Notes under the pieces: model-generated | Seen by the model: only the letters and a program-made list of their open reading frames with translations | Databases searched by the model: none | What the model was told of the DNA's origin: nothing | Position numbers and translations under genes: made by a program | From: Myripristis murdjan | Taxonomy: Eukaryota > Chordata > Actinopteri > Holocentriformes > Holocentridae | Direction: 5' to 3' | DNA length: 64,000 bases | Assembly (NCBI RefSeq): GCF_902150065.1 | Contig: NC_043994.1 | Coordinates: forward strand, 4,106,413-4,170,412 | Shown here: piece after piece, positions 1 through 34,558 of the stretch | How the letters are laid out: every line of letters begins with the position of its first letter | Position numbering within the stretch: position 1 is the stretch's first letter

Positions 1-111
1 GATTTTATGACGCTGTCTGTTTCATCCATTGATCTTTCTGGTCTTTTCCCAGTATTTTCTCAGTATTTTAGGTGACATACTTACCATACCTACATATCTG
101 TGTTTCTGCAG

Positions 112-521
112 AGGCCATCAACTGTCTAAATCAGGCCATCGATATCTACACTGACATGGTAAGCTCTGCCGTTGAGCCTTTAATAGCTTCCTCTGACAAC
201 TGTGATTGACACGATCATTGAATAATATGAATAATACTTGTGTGTGAATTACAGGGCCGGTTTACCATTGCAGCCAAACACCACATCACTATAGCAGAGG
301 TGTACGAGTCTGAGCTGGTTGACATTGAGAAGGTAATCTAGAGTATGTTTCTGTCCTCGTCATTTGAGATTTCTAAAATGTCTTTTCAGTGTTGTTTTGA
401 TATAAAAAAATCATCTGATTTTGTGGCTCAAATACATGTTTTCAGGCTATTGCCCACTATGAGCAGGCAGCAGATTACTATAAAGGAGAAGAGTCTAACA
501 GGTGAGCGTGCTGCTGTTGAG

Positions 522-557
<36 letters not shown>

Positions 558-912
558 ATATATATAGAAATCTGTCCTTTTCCATAGGCCCATCTTAAAT
601 ATGTTTTATTACATATTTTCTATAAGCTACTTCCACTGATAAGAATTTAATTTTGCTTGTGAAACTGCACCAGAAAATGTTGGCAGCTTGGATAGTCTGT
701 GACACTCACACTCAGCCCTGTAACCCTGAGATAAGGGAGCTAGTGAATAGAACTGCTTTTCTGATTAGTGTGTGTGTGTTGGTGTGTGTGTGTGTTTGTT
801 TGCATTTCAGCTCAGCCAACAAGTGTCTTCTGAAGGTGGGCCACTACAGCGCTCAGCTGGAGCAGTACCAGAAAGCTATCGAGATCTATGAACAGGTAAC
901 ACTTATGTCCGT

Positions 913-945
<33 letters not shown>

Positions 946-3131
946 TCTATACATATTTCCCCTCAGTTCAGTGTGCTTATGGTTAACTTTCTTGCCAGCC
1001 TAACTGCGTAAACACAAAGCTGTGTGTGTGTGTATTGGTGAGCCTGTGTGAGTCCATTGCTAATATTGACACAGTTTGGTAGCCCAAATAAAAGATTATG
1101 GATCCCACACCCTGTTGGTCCAGCATGAGATTTAATAGTGTGTAAAATGATTAATTTCCATCTCACTCTAATAATGGAAATAGTATGAAGGCAACATTTC
1201 ATAACAAACTCAAGTAACTGAAATATCGTGTTGACCCAGCATAACACAACTACATTTATTCAAAAAGGTAATCACATATGCATTATACATGTACAGCCAT
1301 TTGTATTCACATAGAGAAATGGAATGAAATACCATAATAAATCATGTTCTGCTAAAACATTTCATTAGAGTGCTGGATCAAAAAAATGTCAACAGACCTC
1401 ATAACTCACATTGCTCTTCTTTGTACTTCATTGTGAACATCAGTAAACAGTAAAATGTTTGTGTGTGTGTGTGTGTGTGTGTGTGCGCACGCATCAGGTT
1501 GCCACCAGCACCATGGACAATCCTCTGTTGAAGTACAATGCTAAAGAGTATTTCTTCAAGGCTTCGCTGTGCCACTTCATAGTGGACGAACTCAACGCCA
1601 AGGTATCACACACAAACTAACGCAAACAGGCACATACATATACACTGATACACACCTACTGTACTCATCCAAACACACACACAGAACATGTAAAAGACAG
1701 TAAATACACTATATTACCAAAAGTATTCGCTCACCTGCCTTTACTCATACTATGAACTGAAGTGCCATCCCATTCCTAACCCATAGAGTTCAATATGATG
1801 TCGGTCCACCTTTTGCAGCTATTACAGCTTCAACTCTTCTGGGAAGACTGTCCACAAGGTTGAGGAGAGTGTTTATAGGAATTTTTGACCATTCTTCCAA
1901 AAGCGCATTGGTGAGGTCACACACTGATGTTGGTCGAGAAGGCCTGGCTCTCAGTCTCCGCTCTAATTCATCCCAAAGGTGTTCTATCGGGTTCAGGTCA
2001 GGACTCTGTGCAGGCCAGTCAAGTTCATCCACACCAGACTCTGTCATCCATGTCTTTATGGACCTTGCTTTGTGCACTGGTGCACAGTCATGTTGGAAGA
2101 GGAAGGGGCCCGCTCCAAACTGTTCCCACAAGGTTGGGAGCATGGAATTGTCCAAAATGTTTTGGTATCCTGAAGCATTCAAAGTTCCTTTCACCGGAAC
2201 TAAGGGGCCAAGCCCAGCTCCTGAAAAACAACCCCACACCATAATTCCTCCTCCACCAAATTTCACAGTCGGCACAATGCAGTCTGAAATGTACCGTTCT
2301 CCTGGCAACCTCCAAACCCAGACTCGTCCATCAGATTGCCAGATGGAAAAGCGTGATTCATCACTCCAGAGAACGCGTCTCCACTGCTCTAGAGGCCAGT
2401 GGCGGCGTGCTTTACACCATTGCATCCGACGCTTTGCATTGCACTTGGTGATGTGTGGCTTGGCTGCAGCTGCTCGGCCATGGAAACCCATTCCATGAAG
2501 CTCTCTGCGTACTGTACTTGGGCTAATCTGAAGGTCACATGAAGTTTGTAGCTCTGTAGCAATTGACTGTGCAGAAAGTCGGCGACCTCTTTGCACTATG
2601 CGCTTCAGCATCCGCTGACCCCTCTCCGTCACTTTACGTGGCCTACCACTTCGTGGCTGAGTTGCTGTTGTTCCCAAACGCTCCCATTTTGTTATAATAG
2701 AGCTGATAGTTGACTGTGGAATATTTAGGAGTGAGGAAATTTCACGACTGGATTTGTTGCACAGGTGGCATCCTATGACAGTTCCACGCTGGAATTCACT
2801 GAGCTCCTGAGAGCGGCCCATTCTTTCACAAATGTCTTGTTTCACAGTCTGCATGCCTGAGTGTTTGATTTTATACACCTGTGGCCAGGCCAAGTGATTA
2901 GGACACCTGATTCTGATCATTTGAATGGGTGAGCGAATACTTTTGGTAATATAGTGTATGTTATTGTGTGTTTGAATGTGCTTCATGATCTTAAGTCACA
3001 TTTAATCTTACTGTATTTCTGACATCTTTCCTCATTATGAAAATAAAGAAATGTGTATTGTAGGTATGATGACCAAATCCCTAGTATTTTATGTAATCTT
3101 TAAGAGCTTCTGCTAACACTGAAGGAAATTG

Positions 3132-3162
<31 letters not shown>

Positions 3163-4897
3163 TGTCTCAGTTGGCCATAGAGAAGTATGAAGAGATGTTC
3201 CCAGCCTTCTCAGACTCCAGAGAGCTCAAACTGTTAAAGGTAAACAATCTTTCACTAATAAAAATATTTTAAACATTTTAAACACAAAAAGTGTTCAGCT
3301 CAAATCAAATTACATCAAAATCAAAGTTATTCCAACAGCAGACTTCTGAACTGCCAACTGCTCAACAGGTATAGTGAGCTGCTTATGAACTAAAAACTAC
3401 TGAGTGAGAGAGGAATACTGTGCACAGAGGTTGGTTAACATCAAGACAGTGATCATGATTTGCTGGCTGATCTTGAACTATCTAAATATGAAATCACTCA
3501 GATTTCTCTGTGATGCTCTGTCAGCACTACTGCCATTACTGCAAGCTAAAATGTTGCAGTAATGGCAGTAGTGGTAGAGATGGTTGAAATTTTGTGACAA
3601 AATTCATGTTGGATCCAGGATGAATCCTGTAACTCTGGGTTGACCCTATGACCTCCAGCGCCGCCAGCGGGCCCAGCAGGGCATCTGCGATGTTTCAAAC
3701 TGAAAGCAGCCTCACCGTATGCCACCTCCAAGTCCAGTGATGAGAGATAAAAAAATATGCTGTGATAAATGGTGGCAAATATCTTTTGTTAACACTCCTG
3801 ACTTGCACAGTAGCTAATGTAGAAACTAGAACTTCAATGGCTAGTAGTTGCTTTGCTGGAGTAGCTAGCTAGTGCCACAGCCCAGCCTCTGCCCCAAAAA
3901 GTGTTTTTATATTAACTTAGCTGACCCTGACATGGGCGAACACTCTGTTGTGCTTTGGAGTAGAGACCAGAACTAAAGATGAGACAGTTTACTGTGTCAC
4001 AGTAACCTACCTGTGGAAATAAATCTGCTTTTTTTACTGCTTTTCCTAGAAAATTATGAGGTCATTCCTATGTCCCCAGGGTCCTGTGTTCCCCAGGTTT
4101 AAATGACAAACAATGGGAACATGACAAAGGGTCCCATGTTTCCAGTGTCCTATGTTCCCAAGGCCATATGTTCCCAAGGTCCCATGTTCCCAAGGTCCTA
4201 TGTTCCCAAGGTCCCATGTTCCCAAGGTCCTATGTTCCCAGGGTCTTATGTTCCCAAGGTCCCATGTTCCCAAGGTCCCATGTTCCCAGGGTCCTATATT
4301 CCCAGGGTCCTTTGTTCCCAGGGTCCTATGTTCCCAGGTTCCTATGTTCCCAAGGTTCTATGTTACCAAGGTCCTTTGTTCCCAAGGTTCTATGTTCCCA
4401 AGGTTCTATGTTCCCAGTGGTCTATGTTCCCCAGCTCTACATAGCATACAGTAAGACCCTGAAAAAGATGTTCCCCAGCTCTGTTCTCGTGGGGTTAGGG
4501 TTGGGCTTATGTGTGATAGCAGAATTTTGAACTGAGGAACATAGGACCTTGGAAACTCAGGACCCTGGGAAAGCAGATACCAGAGAATTACTGATCGAAT
4601 CTACAGCTGCATCACAAAGACCTCTTCCTAACCACATGGATGCTTATATGTGGTAGCAATGAGCTGCCAGCCCATTCTTTAACATTAAACATTTGCTAGC
4701 TCTGTGTGGATCAACATGTTTTCATTTTGATGTTTTGCAATCAGAAACTCCTAGAAGCCCATGAGGAGCAGAACAGCGAGGCATTCACGGAGGCCGTCAA
4801 GGAGTTTGACTCGGTGTCCCGCCTGGACCAGTGGCTGACCACCATGCTCCTCCGCATCAAAAAAACTATCCAGGGAGATGCTGGAGACCTGAAATAA
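112..4897 (+). CDS. napb: Beta-SNAP (NSF attachment protein beta), 3' part of gene
   Basis: This is the C-terminal two thirds of a SNAP protein, the adaptor that brings the ATPase NSF to cis-SNARE complexes so they are taken apart after membrane fusion. It acts in the cytosol at membranes, and the beta form is mainly neuronal. Coding exons read at 112-158, 255-332, 446-501, 811-895, 1498-1602, 3171-3239 and 4745-4897; earlier exons lie left of the window. The exons give the TPR-like helices ([43 protein letters not shown]) and the conserved end [20 protein letters not shown] used to stimulate [12 protein letters not shown] and [15 protein letters not shown] match beta-SNAP better than alpha-SNAP from memory of the human proteins. 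A Tc1 transposon sits in the intron between 1602 and 3171. Which of the fish napb duplicates this is cannot be told from the window. Confidence 0.93.
1707..2956 (-). mobile_element. Tc1-like DNA transposon, full length, in napb intron
   Basis: The element is 1250 bp and is bounded by identical 29-bp terminal inverted repeats beginning CACTATATTACC and ending TTCGCTCACC. A TA dinucleotide flanks each end (1705-1706 and 2957-2958), the usual Tc1/mariner target duplication. It holds one transposase gene on the minus strand with an open frame. It lies inside the napb intron between exons ending at 1602 and starting at 3171, opposite to napb transcription. Identical end repeats and an open frame suggest a fairly recent insertion. 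Confidence 0.95.
1790..2821 (-). CDS. Tc1-like transposase, DD34E, open reading frame of 343 residues
   Basis: The enzyme cuts and pastes its own element at TA sites. The start chosen is the ATG at 2821 ([10 protein letters not shown]), because it gives the usual Tc1 length of about 340 residues; the frame stays open a further 55 codons upstream into the terminal repeat. Order of parts: first helix-turn-helix (about residues 1-50), the GRPR-type linker (SGRPRK, 58-63), second helix-turn-helix (about 80-125) and the catalytic domain. Catalytic residues are D154 (WSDES), D245 (QHDCAPVH) and E280 ([13 protein letters not shown]). There are 34 residues between the last two, so DD34E. A glycine-rich patch ([10 protein letters not shown]) is also present, as is usual. 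No stop or frameshift is seen, so it may be active or only recently silent. Confidence 0.95.
   Translation of the reverse strand: MGRSQELSEFQRGTVIGCHLCNKSSREISSLLNIPQSTISSIITKWERLGTTATQPRSGRPRKVTERGQRMLKRIVQRGRRLSAQSIATELQTSCDLQISPSTVRRELHGMGFHGRAAAAKPHITKCNAKRRMQWCKARRHWPLEQWRRVLWSDESRFSIWQSDGRVWVWRLPGERYISDCIVPTVKFGGGGIMVWGCFSGAGLGPLVPVKGTLNASGYQNILDNSMLPTLWEQFGAGPFLFQHDCAPVHKARSIKTWMTESGVDELDWPAQSPDLNPIEHLWDELERRLRARPSRPTSVCDLTNALLEEWSKIPINTLLNLVDSLPRRVEAVIAAKGGPTSY
3525..3573. repeat. Perfect 20-bp inverted repeat (hairpin) in napb intron
   Basis: The arm CACTACTGCCATTACTGCAA (3525-3544) is followed by 9 bases and then its exact reverse complement (3554-3573). It lies in the last napb intron and would form a strong hairpin in RNA or cruciform in DNA. 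Its family is not known to me. Confidence 0.85.
4125..4440. repeat. 16-bp minisatellite
   Basis: About 19-20 tandem copies of a unit close to CATGTTCCCAAGGTCC with variants (CCAAGG/CCCAGG, CCCATG/CCTATG). Because 16 is not a multiple of three and the unit lacks stops, all three forward frames stay open and give repeats such as [10 protein letters not shown]. These open frames are not genes. The array lies in the last napb intron, and diverged partial copies continue to about 4560. Confidence 0.92.
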
Positions 4898-5268
4898 AGA
4901 AACTGTGGAAGAGGGGGGAGAGGGAGGGAGAGGGAGAGAGGGGGGAGAGAGGCAGCAAGGGCCAGACTGAGAAGGGGTGATGTGAGGAGACGAGAGCGAA
5001 GAGGGAGGACATGGAATGGGAACAGAGAATGACCGACAGGTGAGGGACATGTTTAGTGTAAAGAGGGAGACAGAGAGATGGTTGGAGGGGTAAAATTAGT
5101 GAAAGGGGTTGGAGGGAGGGTTTGATCCATGGGGAGTTTTCAGTTGTACATATCAGTCTGCATGTGACCCTGACAACACCTTTAAACGACCTTTAGATCA
5201 GTCTTGACCTTTCTGTGTCCATGGTCCAACAGTATTGCTTTGTTAACACTGGATACAACTGTACAAAA

Positions 5269-5348
<80 letters not shown>

Positions 5349-5925
5349 GATGTGGGCGGGTGTGTATGTATGTATGTGTATGTATGTAAATTGTAGTTGG
5401 CTATATTCGCTGGGACGGCGTGCAACTTGTATCAGATTTGAGGCTCTATGTTGAAAAAAGATGATTATATTATTTATGAGATTACTGATATTTATTGTCA
5501 ATACTGAAGATATTATTTATTGTTTATTATGGTGCTCAGTGTTACGACTTGTCTTAATATGTTAGATATTAGCCCCCCTCCCTTCTCTTGTCCTTCCCTT
5601 TCCTCTCCTCTTTCATCTTCTTCCTCCTCCTGTCCTCCTCCTCCTGCTCCTCTCATCCTCTCCTCACCCACACTCGGGCAGCCAGTGCTATCACTCCTTT
5701 TGATTGGTTGGTTCTTTGTGTTCTGGCCGGTGATTGGTCGGTACGGTCAGTGTCAGCCTCTCTGCTGCCTCATATGTGCATGTCTGTTGTCACGTTATTA
5801 TAAGTGTTCTCCGTGTCGTGCTAACGTGTGTAGAACATACATGTAGCCTGGTATCATTTGTGCAACATCAGTAAACACGTACCTCAGTAATCAAGGGTTG
5901 AAATAAAAACATCATCGCTCCTGAT
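4898..5925 (+). other. napb: napb 3' untranslated region and polyadenylation signal
   Basis: After the TAA stop the sequence is GA-rich, then carries a long TG tract (about 5270-5346) and a pyrimidine-rich stretch. It reaches an AATAAA hexamer at 5902-5907, the first good poly(A) signal. The 3' end is inferred from that signal only. Confidence 0.6.
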
Positions 5926-7300
5926 GCCTGACTGCTGTTTGCTGTTTAGTTACATTCACTATGGAAACAGGAGGTGGAGAAGCTTGTTTTTCACTTCACA
6001 TTAAAGTCTATGACAGTGATCAGTTGTCTCATTAAGTAGAAAATTAGGTTAAAAAAATAAATAAATAAAAAGATCAAAATTAGGTCTAAAGTAACACATG
6101 CACAAAATATCACATTGCAGAATGAATGTCCAACACTTTCAAAGATCTTCTCTTCATGACAGAGGATTGACTAATCAAAACATAACTATTGTAGTGCATG
6201 ATCTGAACTGAAATGGATATTTAATTGGGTTACAAGAAACACTTCACGATGTTTTCTTGCTTTAGAGGTAGAAATTGGCTTTTTTTTTTTTAAATATGTA
6301 CATTTGTGAATATGAAATTTAGCCAAGAGTAGGATTAGATTAATAAGAAAAAGGGCACTGTAATATTTGGTATTATAGTCAAAGCAACAAAGTAGGCTAG
6401 CATCTTTATAGTAAAGGATTTAGACTGTAACGGAATTATTGTAGTTTTGTATTTTTTATTAGTTTTTATTTTTATTTCATTTAAAATGTTTCTTTTCAAA
6501 ATAGTTAAGTTTCAGATACTTTCCAGAATGGGTTTGCTTGTTTTCAGATTAGTTTTTTTTTTCTTTTTTCTTTTCTTTTTTTTTCTCTTTCTTTTTTTTT
6601 GCAAAATGTGTACTTTTAGTCTAGTTTTTATTATTATATATGGGGGGTGTCGGTCAGGGACAAGGTGTGAGCAAGTTCCCAGATATAAACCCAACACTTT
6701 GTGGAGCCAGCTGACTCCCAGTCATGTGGACAGCCCAGTCTCAGTAACCATCAGCACCAACACAAACTCATGCTGCTGACACATTTGACCAAACTGACAA
6801 AGACTAAAACTGATAACAGTATTTCCACAGTGAAGGCTGTAAGTTAACTTTGCAAGACCAAAATAAACGGGTGTCTTTCAGGCTGTAATTCACAGAAGGA
6901 ATCATTTACACAATTCCCTCATTTTGGAGTTCCTTTTTTATGAGATGAAAAACAGATGTGAACAGGCTGGACAGCTCGCTGGCTCAGGGCTTAGGAGCAC
7001 TGGTTAACATCCATGATCAGCATCCAGACCCACGTGAAACTGCACCAGTTGGCTGGGAGTTTCACACTGGAAACGATGGGACTAGTCTCGACACTAATGT
7101 GCGTTTCCTAGGACAGCGACGGAACTTTTAATTGACTTACATTAATTCTTCACAGTCTTTCCCAAGTGTTAGCCATGACCAACTTGTGTCTGACCCAAAT
7201 GTTAACTTAGCGCCAACCCTAACCCTTATCCTAGCCTTAAAATCCGTTGCTGGGATAGGAAACAAATTTGCTTAGTCCCACGATAACCACAATGCACTGC
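5926..7300. other. Intergenic napb-cdc5l region with one dispersed repeat
   Basis: No coding exon was recognised here. Bases about 6432-6830 belong to a dispersed family that recurs at about 42985-43440. The rest is AT-rich and without recognisable structure. Confidence 0.5.
6432..6830 (+). repeat. Dispersed repeat family A, copy 1
   Basis: It shares ordered segments with 42985-43440: a start near TTACTGTAGTTTTG or TTATTGTAGTTTTG, T-rich blocks with TAGTTTTTATT, then GGGTGTTTGTCAG or GGGTGTCGGTCAG, GACTCNCAGTCATGT and a tail near GACTAAAACTGATAA. Such a T-rich body with a short unique tail fits an old non-autonomous DNA transposon or SINE; the class is not settled. Confidence 0.6.
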
Positions 7301-7476
7301 GGCATTTCCTGTCTGCGACACAAGTTTCCGTTTCAGGACACGCTCCTGTCCAGCCCAGACTGCTCTGTTGGTTTGGTCTGTTTTAGTGGAAACAGCGGCC
7401 GCTAATTATCTCCCTAACGGACTGAAAAGCAACGAGAAAATTTTTATTGAAGGAGGAGAGGAAATAAGCCGCCAAG
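7300..7476 (+). promoter_or_regulatory. cdc5l: cdc5l promoter and 5' UTR region
   Basis: This stretch is richer in CpG than its surroundings and directly precedes the cdc5l start. The start codon context is GCCGCCAAGATGC, with A at -3. No TATA box is clear, as expected for a housekeeping gene. The transcription start itself cannot be placed from sequence alone. Confidence 0.5.
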
Positions 7477-19075
<11,599 letters not shown>

Positions 19076-19430
19076 TCCAAACACACACAGTAACACACAT
19101 ACTAAATGCACACACACACAAATACTGATCAACACACTCATTACAGCGATGACGAATTAATAATCTAGATGACAGTTTCTCTCAGACACTGAATCAGCAG
19201 CACTGAGTCATGCTGACACAAAACAAATTTCCATGCTTTCATTGTCCGACTCGTTGCTCCCATCAAATGTCTACTTGAATCTGTCGCTCTCTGGTTGCCG
19301 TGGCAACTCCAGAGCAAAGCCCCACCTCTGCGTACCGATGTTGCAGTGATGTCACAGGCTGAGTTTTTGGCATGCTCAGTAGAGTCTCTTGTGTTTCTGT
19401 ATTAGTGACCAATAAAGTTTCTTTTGACCA
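19076..19430 (+). other. cdc5l: cdc5l 3' UTR with poly(A) signal
   Basis: A short 3' UTR follows the TGA at 19073-19075. AATAAA lies at 19411-19416, about 340 bases on. The next gene, supt3h, converges from the right with its stop at 19905. Confidence 0.7.
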
Positions 19431-19904
19431 ACAGCCTTGGACTGATCTGTGTTTGTAGATTATTTATGATTACAGTGTTTTATGAGTGTGTTATTGAACA
19501 AAAGTTACACATCCTCTAATCACAGAGTGAGATAAGGGACAATATTAAAATGTAAACAGATTTTTTAATTATTTGGGATTCTGAATTCGCTCTTTAGATG
19601 ACAGTCCAAACAAGAGCCACATGGAAGGTGCATGTCCTGTTCAGGCCACTGCAGCTGGATCTCCCCTTCTAGACTTGATGCATTTCAAAGAAGAGTGATG
19701 CAGTTGTCAATTGTACTAAAGTTTTAATAGTAAATACATCAATGAGTTCAAATGTTATGAAATGACTGGAAAAAAAGTATTACAACAAACAACCAAGACA
19801 AGAAATTGAGTTAAATGGGATGTGTGCATGAGAGTGTAGACTTGTACAAAAGTGTGTGTCGTTGCACCTCAGTGTGTTTGAGTGTGTGTCAAAGCGGTGC
19901 AACC

Positions 19905-30556
<10,652 letters not shown>

Positions 30557-30760
30557 TAAAGGGACTGACTTTAAAATATCTTTTATTGATTTTACTAGTT
30601 GTGGGACCTTTTATACTTTATATTTATTTTACCATCAGGAAAAAAGTCAAAACGATTAATGATATACTGTTTTTGTTACCTGATAGTTCATGATTTTTCA
30701 TTGTAATGTTCTATTTTTACTGCATGATTATAGCATATATCTAATAAACTATTACTATTT
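30557..30760 (+). other. runx2: 3' UTR and poly(A) signal of the Runt gene
   Basis: AATAAA lies at 30743-30748 in AT-rich sequence. The fstl1 transcript ends from the opposite side near 31130, so the two genes converge within about 400 bases. Confidence 0.55.
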
Positions 30761-31309
30761 TATAGTACTCTAATTTACAATGCTGTAGGTGTATAAGGTT
30801 AACTGATCTAATATTAATTATTAGGAAATATTCATGGAAAACATTATTTACATTATTATATAGTATTAATTAAAGTAATAATATGCATTTAAATTGTTCC
30901 TTATTTCTTTATTTATAATAATTTTAATAGTTTGTTCTTTAATGAGAAGGAATAGCTTCTTTAATACATGTAAATATAAAAAGGTATATTAACTTGAGAA
31001 TGAAAAAATAGAACCTTACTGAGCAGAGTAAAAGATTCAGTTTTTTTTTTTTTTTTTTAAACGAAGCAGCTTCCTGAGCAAGGATGACAGAAAAAAGACG
31101 TCCAAACTGAAGTAGTGAAGAAGTTAAAAATTCTTTATTATGACAAGGCAAAGATGATCAACTTTTTAGCGATGAAAAGAAAAGAACTGTAGGTGTTTCT
31201 GAGAGATAAAACTGGAGACGTGTTGATAAGATATTCTGCTGTTTGATAATTGGGAGGCTGAAGATCAGACAGCTGCTGATTGGCTCGTAGAGATGCAGAG
31301 GGTGTGGCC

Positions 31310-32045
31310 TTACGTCTCCATGGCAGCTGTCTCCTGGAGAAACAAGTAGAGTGTCAAAGGGGCTCTCGCTTCACCTCCTTAATTCACTTCAATCTCAAAA
31401 AGTCCACAACAAAATAGTTTTTCAACAAGAGAGAAAAGCACCTAAAGCCTTTAAAATGTCCAACCCAATAACAATATATCTCACTGTGATCGGTTGCTAT
31501 AGCAGCAGTTTCACCAGTGTGTGACGCTGACTGTCTACCTGTACAGCGTTGAGTTCAGCCACTCTTCTGCTCCACTCCTCTTCTGTCATCTCTTCCTCTT
31601 CTCCTCCCTCGCTCACATCATTCTCTACCTGATGCTCTCCTGAGAGACAAAAACAGAAACAGTAAATGAGACCAGTTAGGGATTATGACACAGAATCAAT
31701 GTACAGACTGAATGAAAAAGAAAAGTTTGAGGTGCTTTTGAGGTAAATATGGCAGCAACCAGAGCCATCTGATGGAGGAAAGAGGGTCTTTTCATAACAT
31801 TCACTGTGTTTCTTTATTGTTAACTAAAGAATAAATGCCACAAAATACTCTTTTTTTTTTTTTTTTTTTTTTTTTAGAAAGACAAACTGTGGCTGCAACA
31901 GGTGGCACTGCGATTTCTACTAATTGGTTCATAGTCGCCATGGCAACCACCTCTTCTGAGCCCTGCCATTTGGGAAATATTACAAGACAACTGAGACTCA
32001 AATCAACCATCACCACAGTAGCTTTTTATTGAGCGTTGACTCAGT

Positions 32046-32093
<48 letters not shown>

Positions 32094-32478
32094 TCCTCAC
32101 CTTCGCAGGTCAGAGCAGTGCAGACCCAGTTCCCACAGGCACACACACACTTGTTGCACTCCATCTGAGTTTCAGCTCCATCCTCAAACACCTCATCCTC
32201 TAGAGCACACTCTGTACACACACACACACACACAGACACACAGACACACAAAACACATACAGCCAGACAATTACACAGAAGGATGTAGAAATCTACATGC
32301 GACTCAAACAACCAATCATGTGTCCTCATGTGTCCAAGAAGTCAGTTTTGCCTGGGTCTGGGTGCACATATTTTGACACCCATTAACACTTTAAGGGGTA
32401 ATATCAGTAATATTCCTTGGTTGGAGAGTCTTGGAACATTTTAGAGATGTCAGTAATATTTGTCAACTGTCAACCCCC

Positions 32479-32544
<66 letters not shown>

Positions 32545-33002
32545 TGGAGTCGGGTGGTTGGGAGTATTACGTCTTTCAGGTGGCTGGTAGTCGGGTGTCA
32601 GACAGTTGATGAACTCAGTTAAACTGAGCTTCCAGTCAGCATTTTCATCTGACAGCTCTATGAGAGCATCGACACAGAGAGACCTAGAGAGAGAGAGAGA
32701 GAGAGCAAGAGAGAGAGAGAGAAAGAGAGGTCAGGACTGATGAAAAGAAACTGCGCTGTTTTACTTGTAAGATCATATTCTCAGTTCCCCCTTCACAGAT
32801 GGTACTGTGTTGTCATTACTGTACTAGATTGCACTGTCAGCCAGCAGCTGAGTGTGTGTGTGTGTGTGTGTGTGTGTGTACCTCAGTAGCAGGTTATTCT
32901 CTTGATTACTGCTGTGTGTGAGGTTGAGGGACGTCTCATTGTGCTGCAGGAACCTCAGGAATTCTTTTGAATCAAGCCGGGAATCCCCGTTATCATAGGT
33001 CT

Positions 33003-33037
<35 letters not shown>

Positions 33038-34345
33038 GCAGACAAAGAAACACACGCATAGAGTTTAATAATGTCTTTTTTTTCCTCATAGACCTAACTA
33101 AATATTTGAAATGGACTAGAATGGCTTCTAATCTCATACATTCTCAAATAAAGATAAATAAAGACCAGTGTAGTTTCAGTGGAGTGAAACTGACCTGGAA
33201 GTACATCTGCAGCAGGTCGTTCGCTGAGGACCTGTTTGAGGCCAGGCTGTCACCGGACTCCACCTCCTCCTGAATCCACTGGATCACTCTGGCTCTCAGC
33301 CAATCCCGATCAGACAGGAAACACACCACTGTACAGCACAAAGACACAGGATGGGACATTTGCATGCTCTGATGTACAGACTCCATATGAGTGAGCAGAG
33401 GCAGCAGCTGTAATCTGCAGTCACACTGATCTTTAAATAAATAATCCAATGGACTCACTGGGGCTGACGTTGGTCTTTGGTGGTTGATCTGGAAACACAA
33501 AAACACAAAGACACCTGTCACAACTCAGATACACAGCTTCGACTATGTGTGTGTATGTGTGTATGTGTGTGTGTGTGTGTGTGTGGCATGTGTACTAACC
33601 CACACAGTGTCCTCTGTGCTGCAGGTGTATCTTGGTCTGGGTGACACAGGCCTCCCTGTGCAGCTCACAGTGGTTCCGGTATGACCTCCCATTACTGCCA
33701 CACACCCAGTGCTCTGACACGTCACACTGCTGCACACACACACACACACACACACGCACACACGAAAAATATCTCTACTGTATGCATTTAAAACCATTCT
33801 AATTTTTGGCTCATTTTCTTGGAACTTTTTACTAATTTCTTGTTACGTTGCCCATTCAAGAAATCAGTTAACACAAATAAAGATTTCAAAGGGTTAAAGT
33901 GAATGTGATTGCACTAGTCTAATACTGCAGCTTTTTTTTTTTTTTTTAACCCAATTTAATGTAGTTATTGACAAATTTTATTAGAGATAATATGGGGGCC
34001 AAATCACAAACTGACAGAAATAATCTAAAAACTGAAATGTTGCCAGGAGAAACTGAAAAAGTATCAGTATCCAACATAATGAAAGACAGTCGACTAATTA
34101 ATTATACACTATCACTAATTACATATTTAAAACTGAAAAATTGTCCAAGTAAACTAGGTTAGCAAAGACACCTGTGGAAATAAAAAAAAAAAAAAAAAAA
34201 ATTATTACCCAACTGCAAAAATATAAATAATAGAAAAAGTTATGAGAAGTTACCTGTAAACATCGACACACTGGCTCTCCTCTGTCAGTCGATACACACT
34301 CTCTCCCTGCACCACAGAAGGTCTTGGCACACACCGACTGGTCCT

Positions 34346-34380
<35 letters not shown>

Positions 34381-34520
34381 GCATCAGACAATCCAAAATG
34401 AAATGCAGGAGAGAGAGAAAGAGAGAGAGAGAGAGCTGTGTTATTGTCATGCTAAAGTGGCATGTGTCTCTGTGAGAGGGGGGTTAAAGGTCACCATCTG
34501 CAGTCTGGAACACACACCCC

Positions 34521-34558
<38 letters not shown>

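Noticed and set aside
1860-2498. 212-codon plus-strand frame inside the Tc1 element
   Set aside because: It is the complement of the transposase gene, with no known motif.
4046-4530. Four overlapping open frames of 75-120 codons
   Set aside because: They run through the 16-bp minisatellite on both strands and lack any conserved protein; a stop-free repeat explains them.
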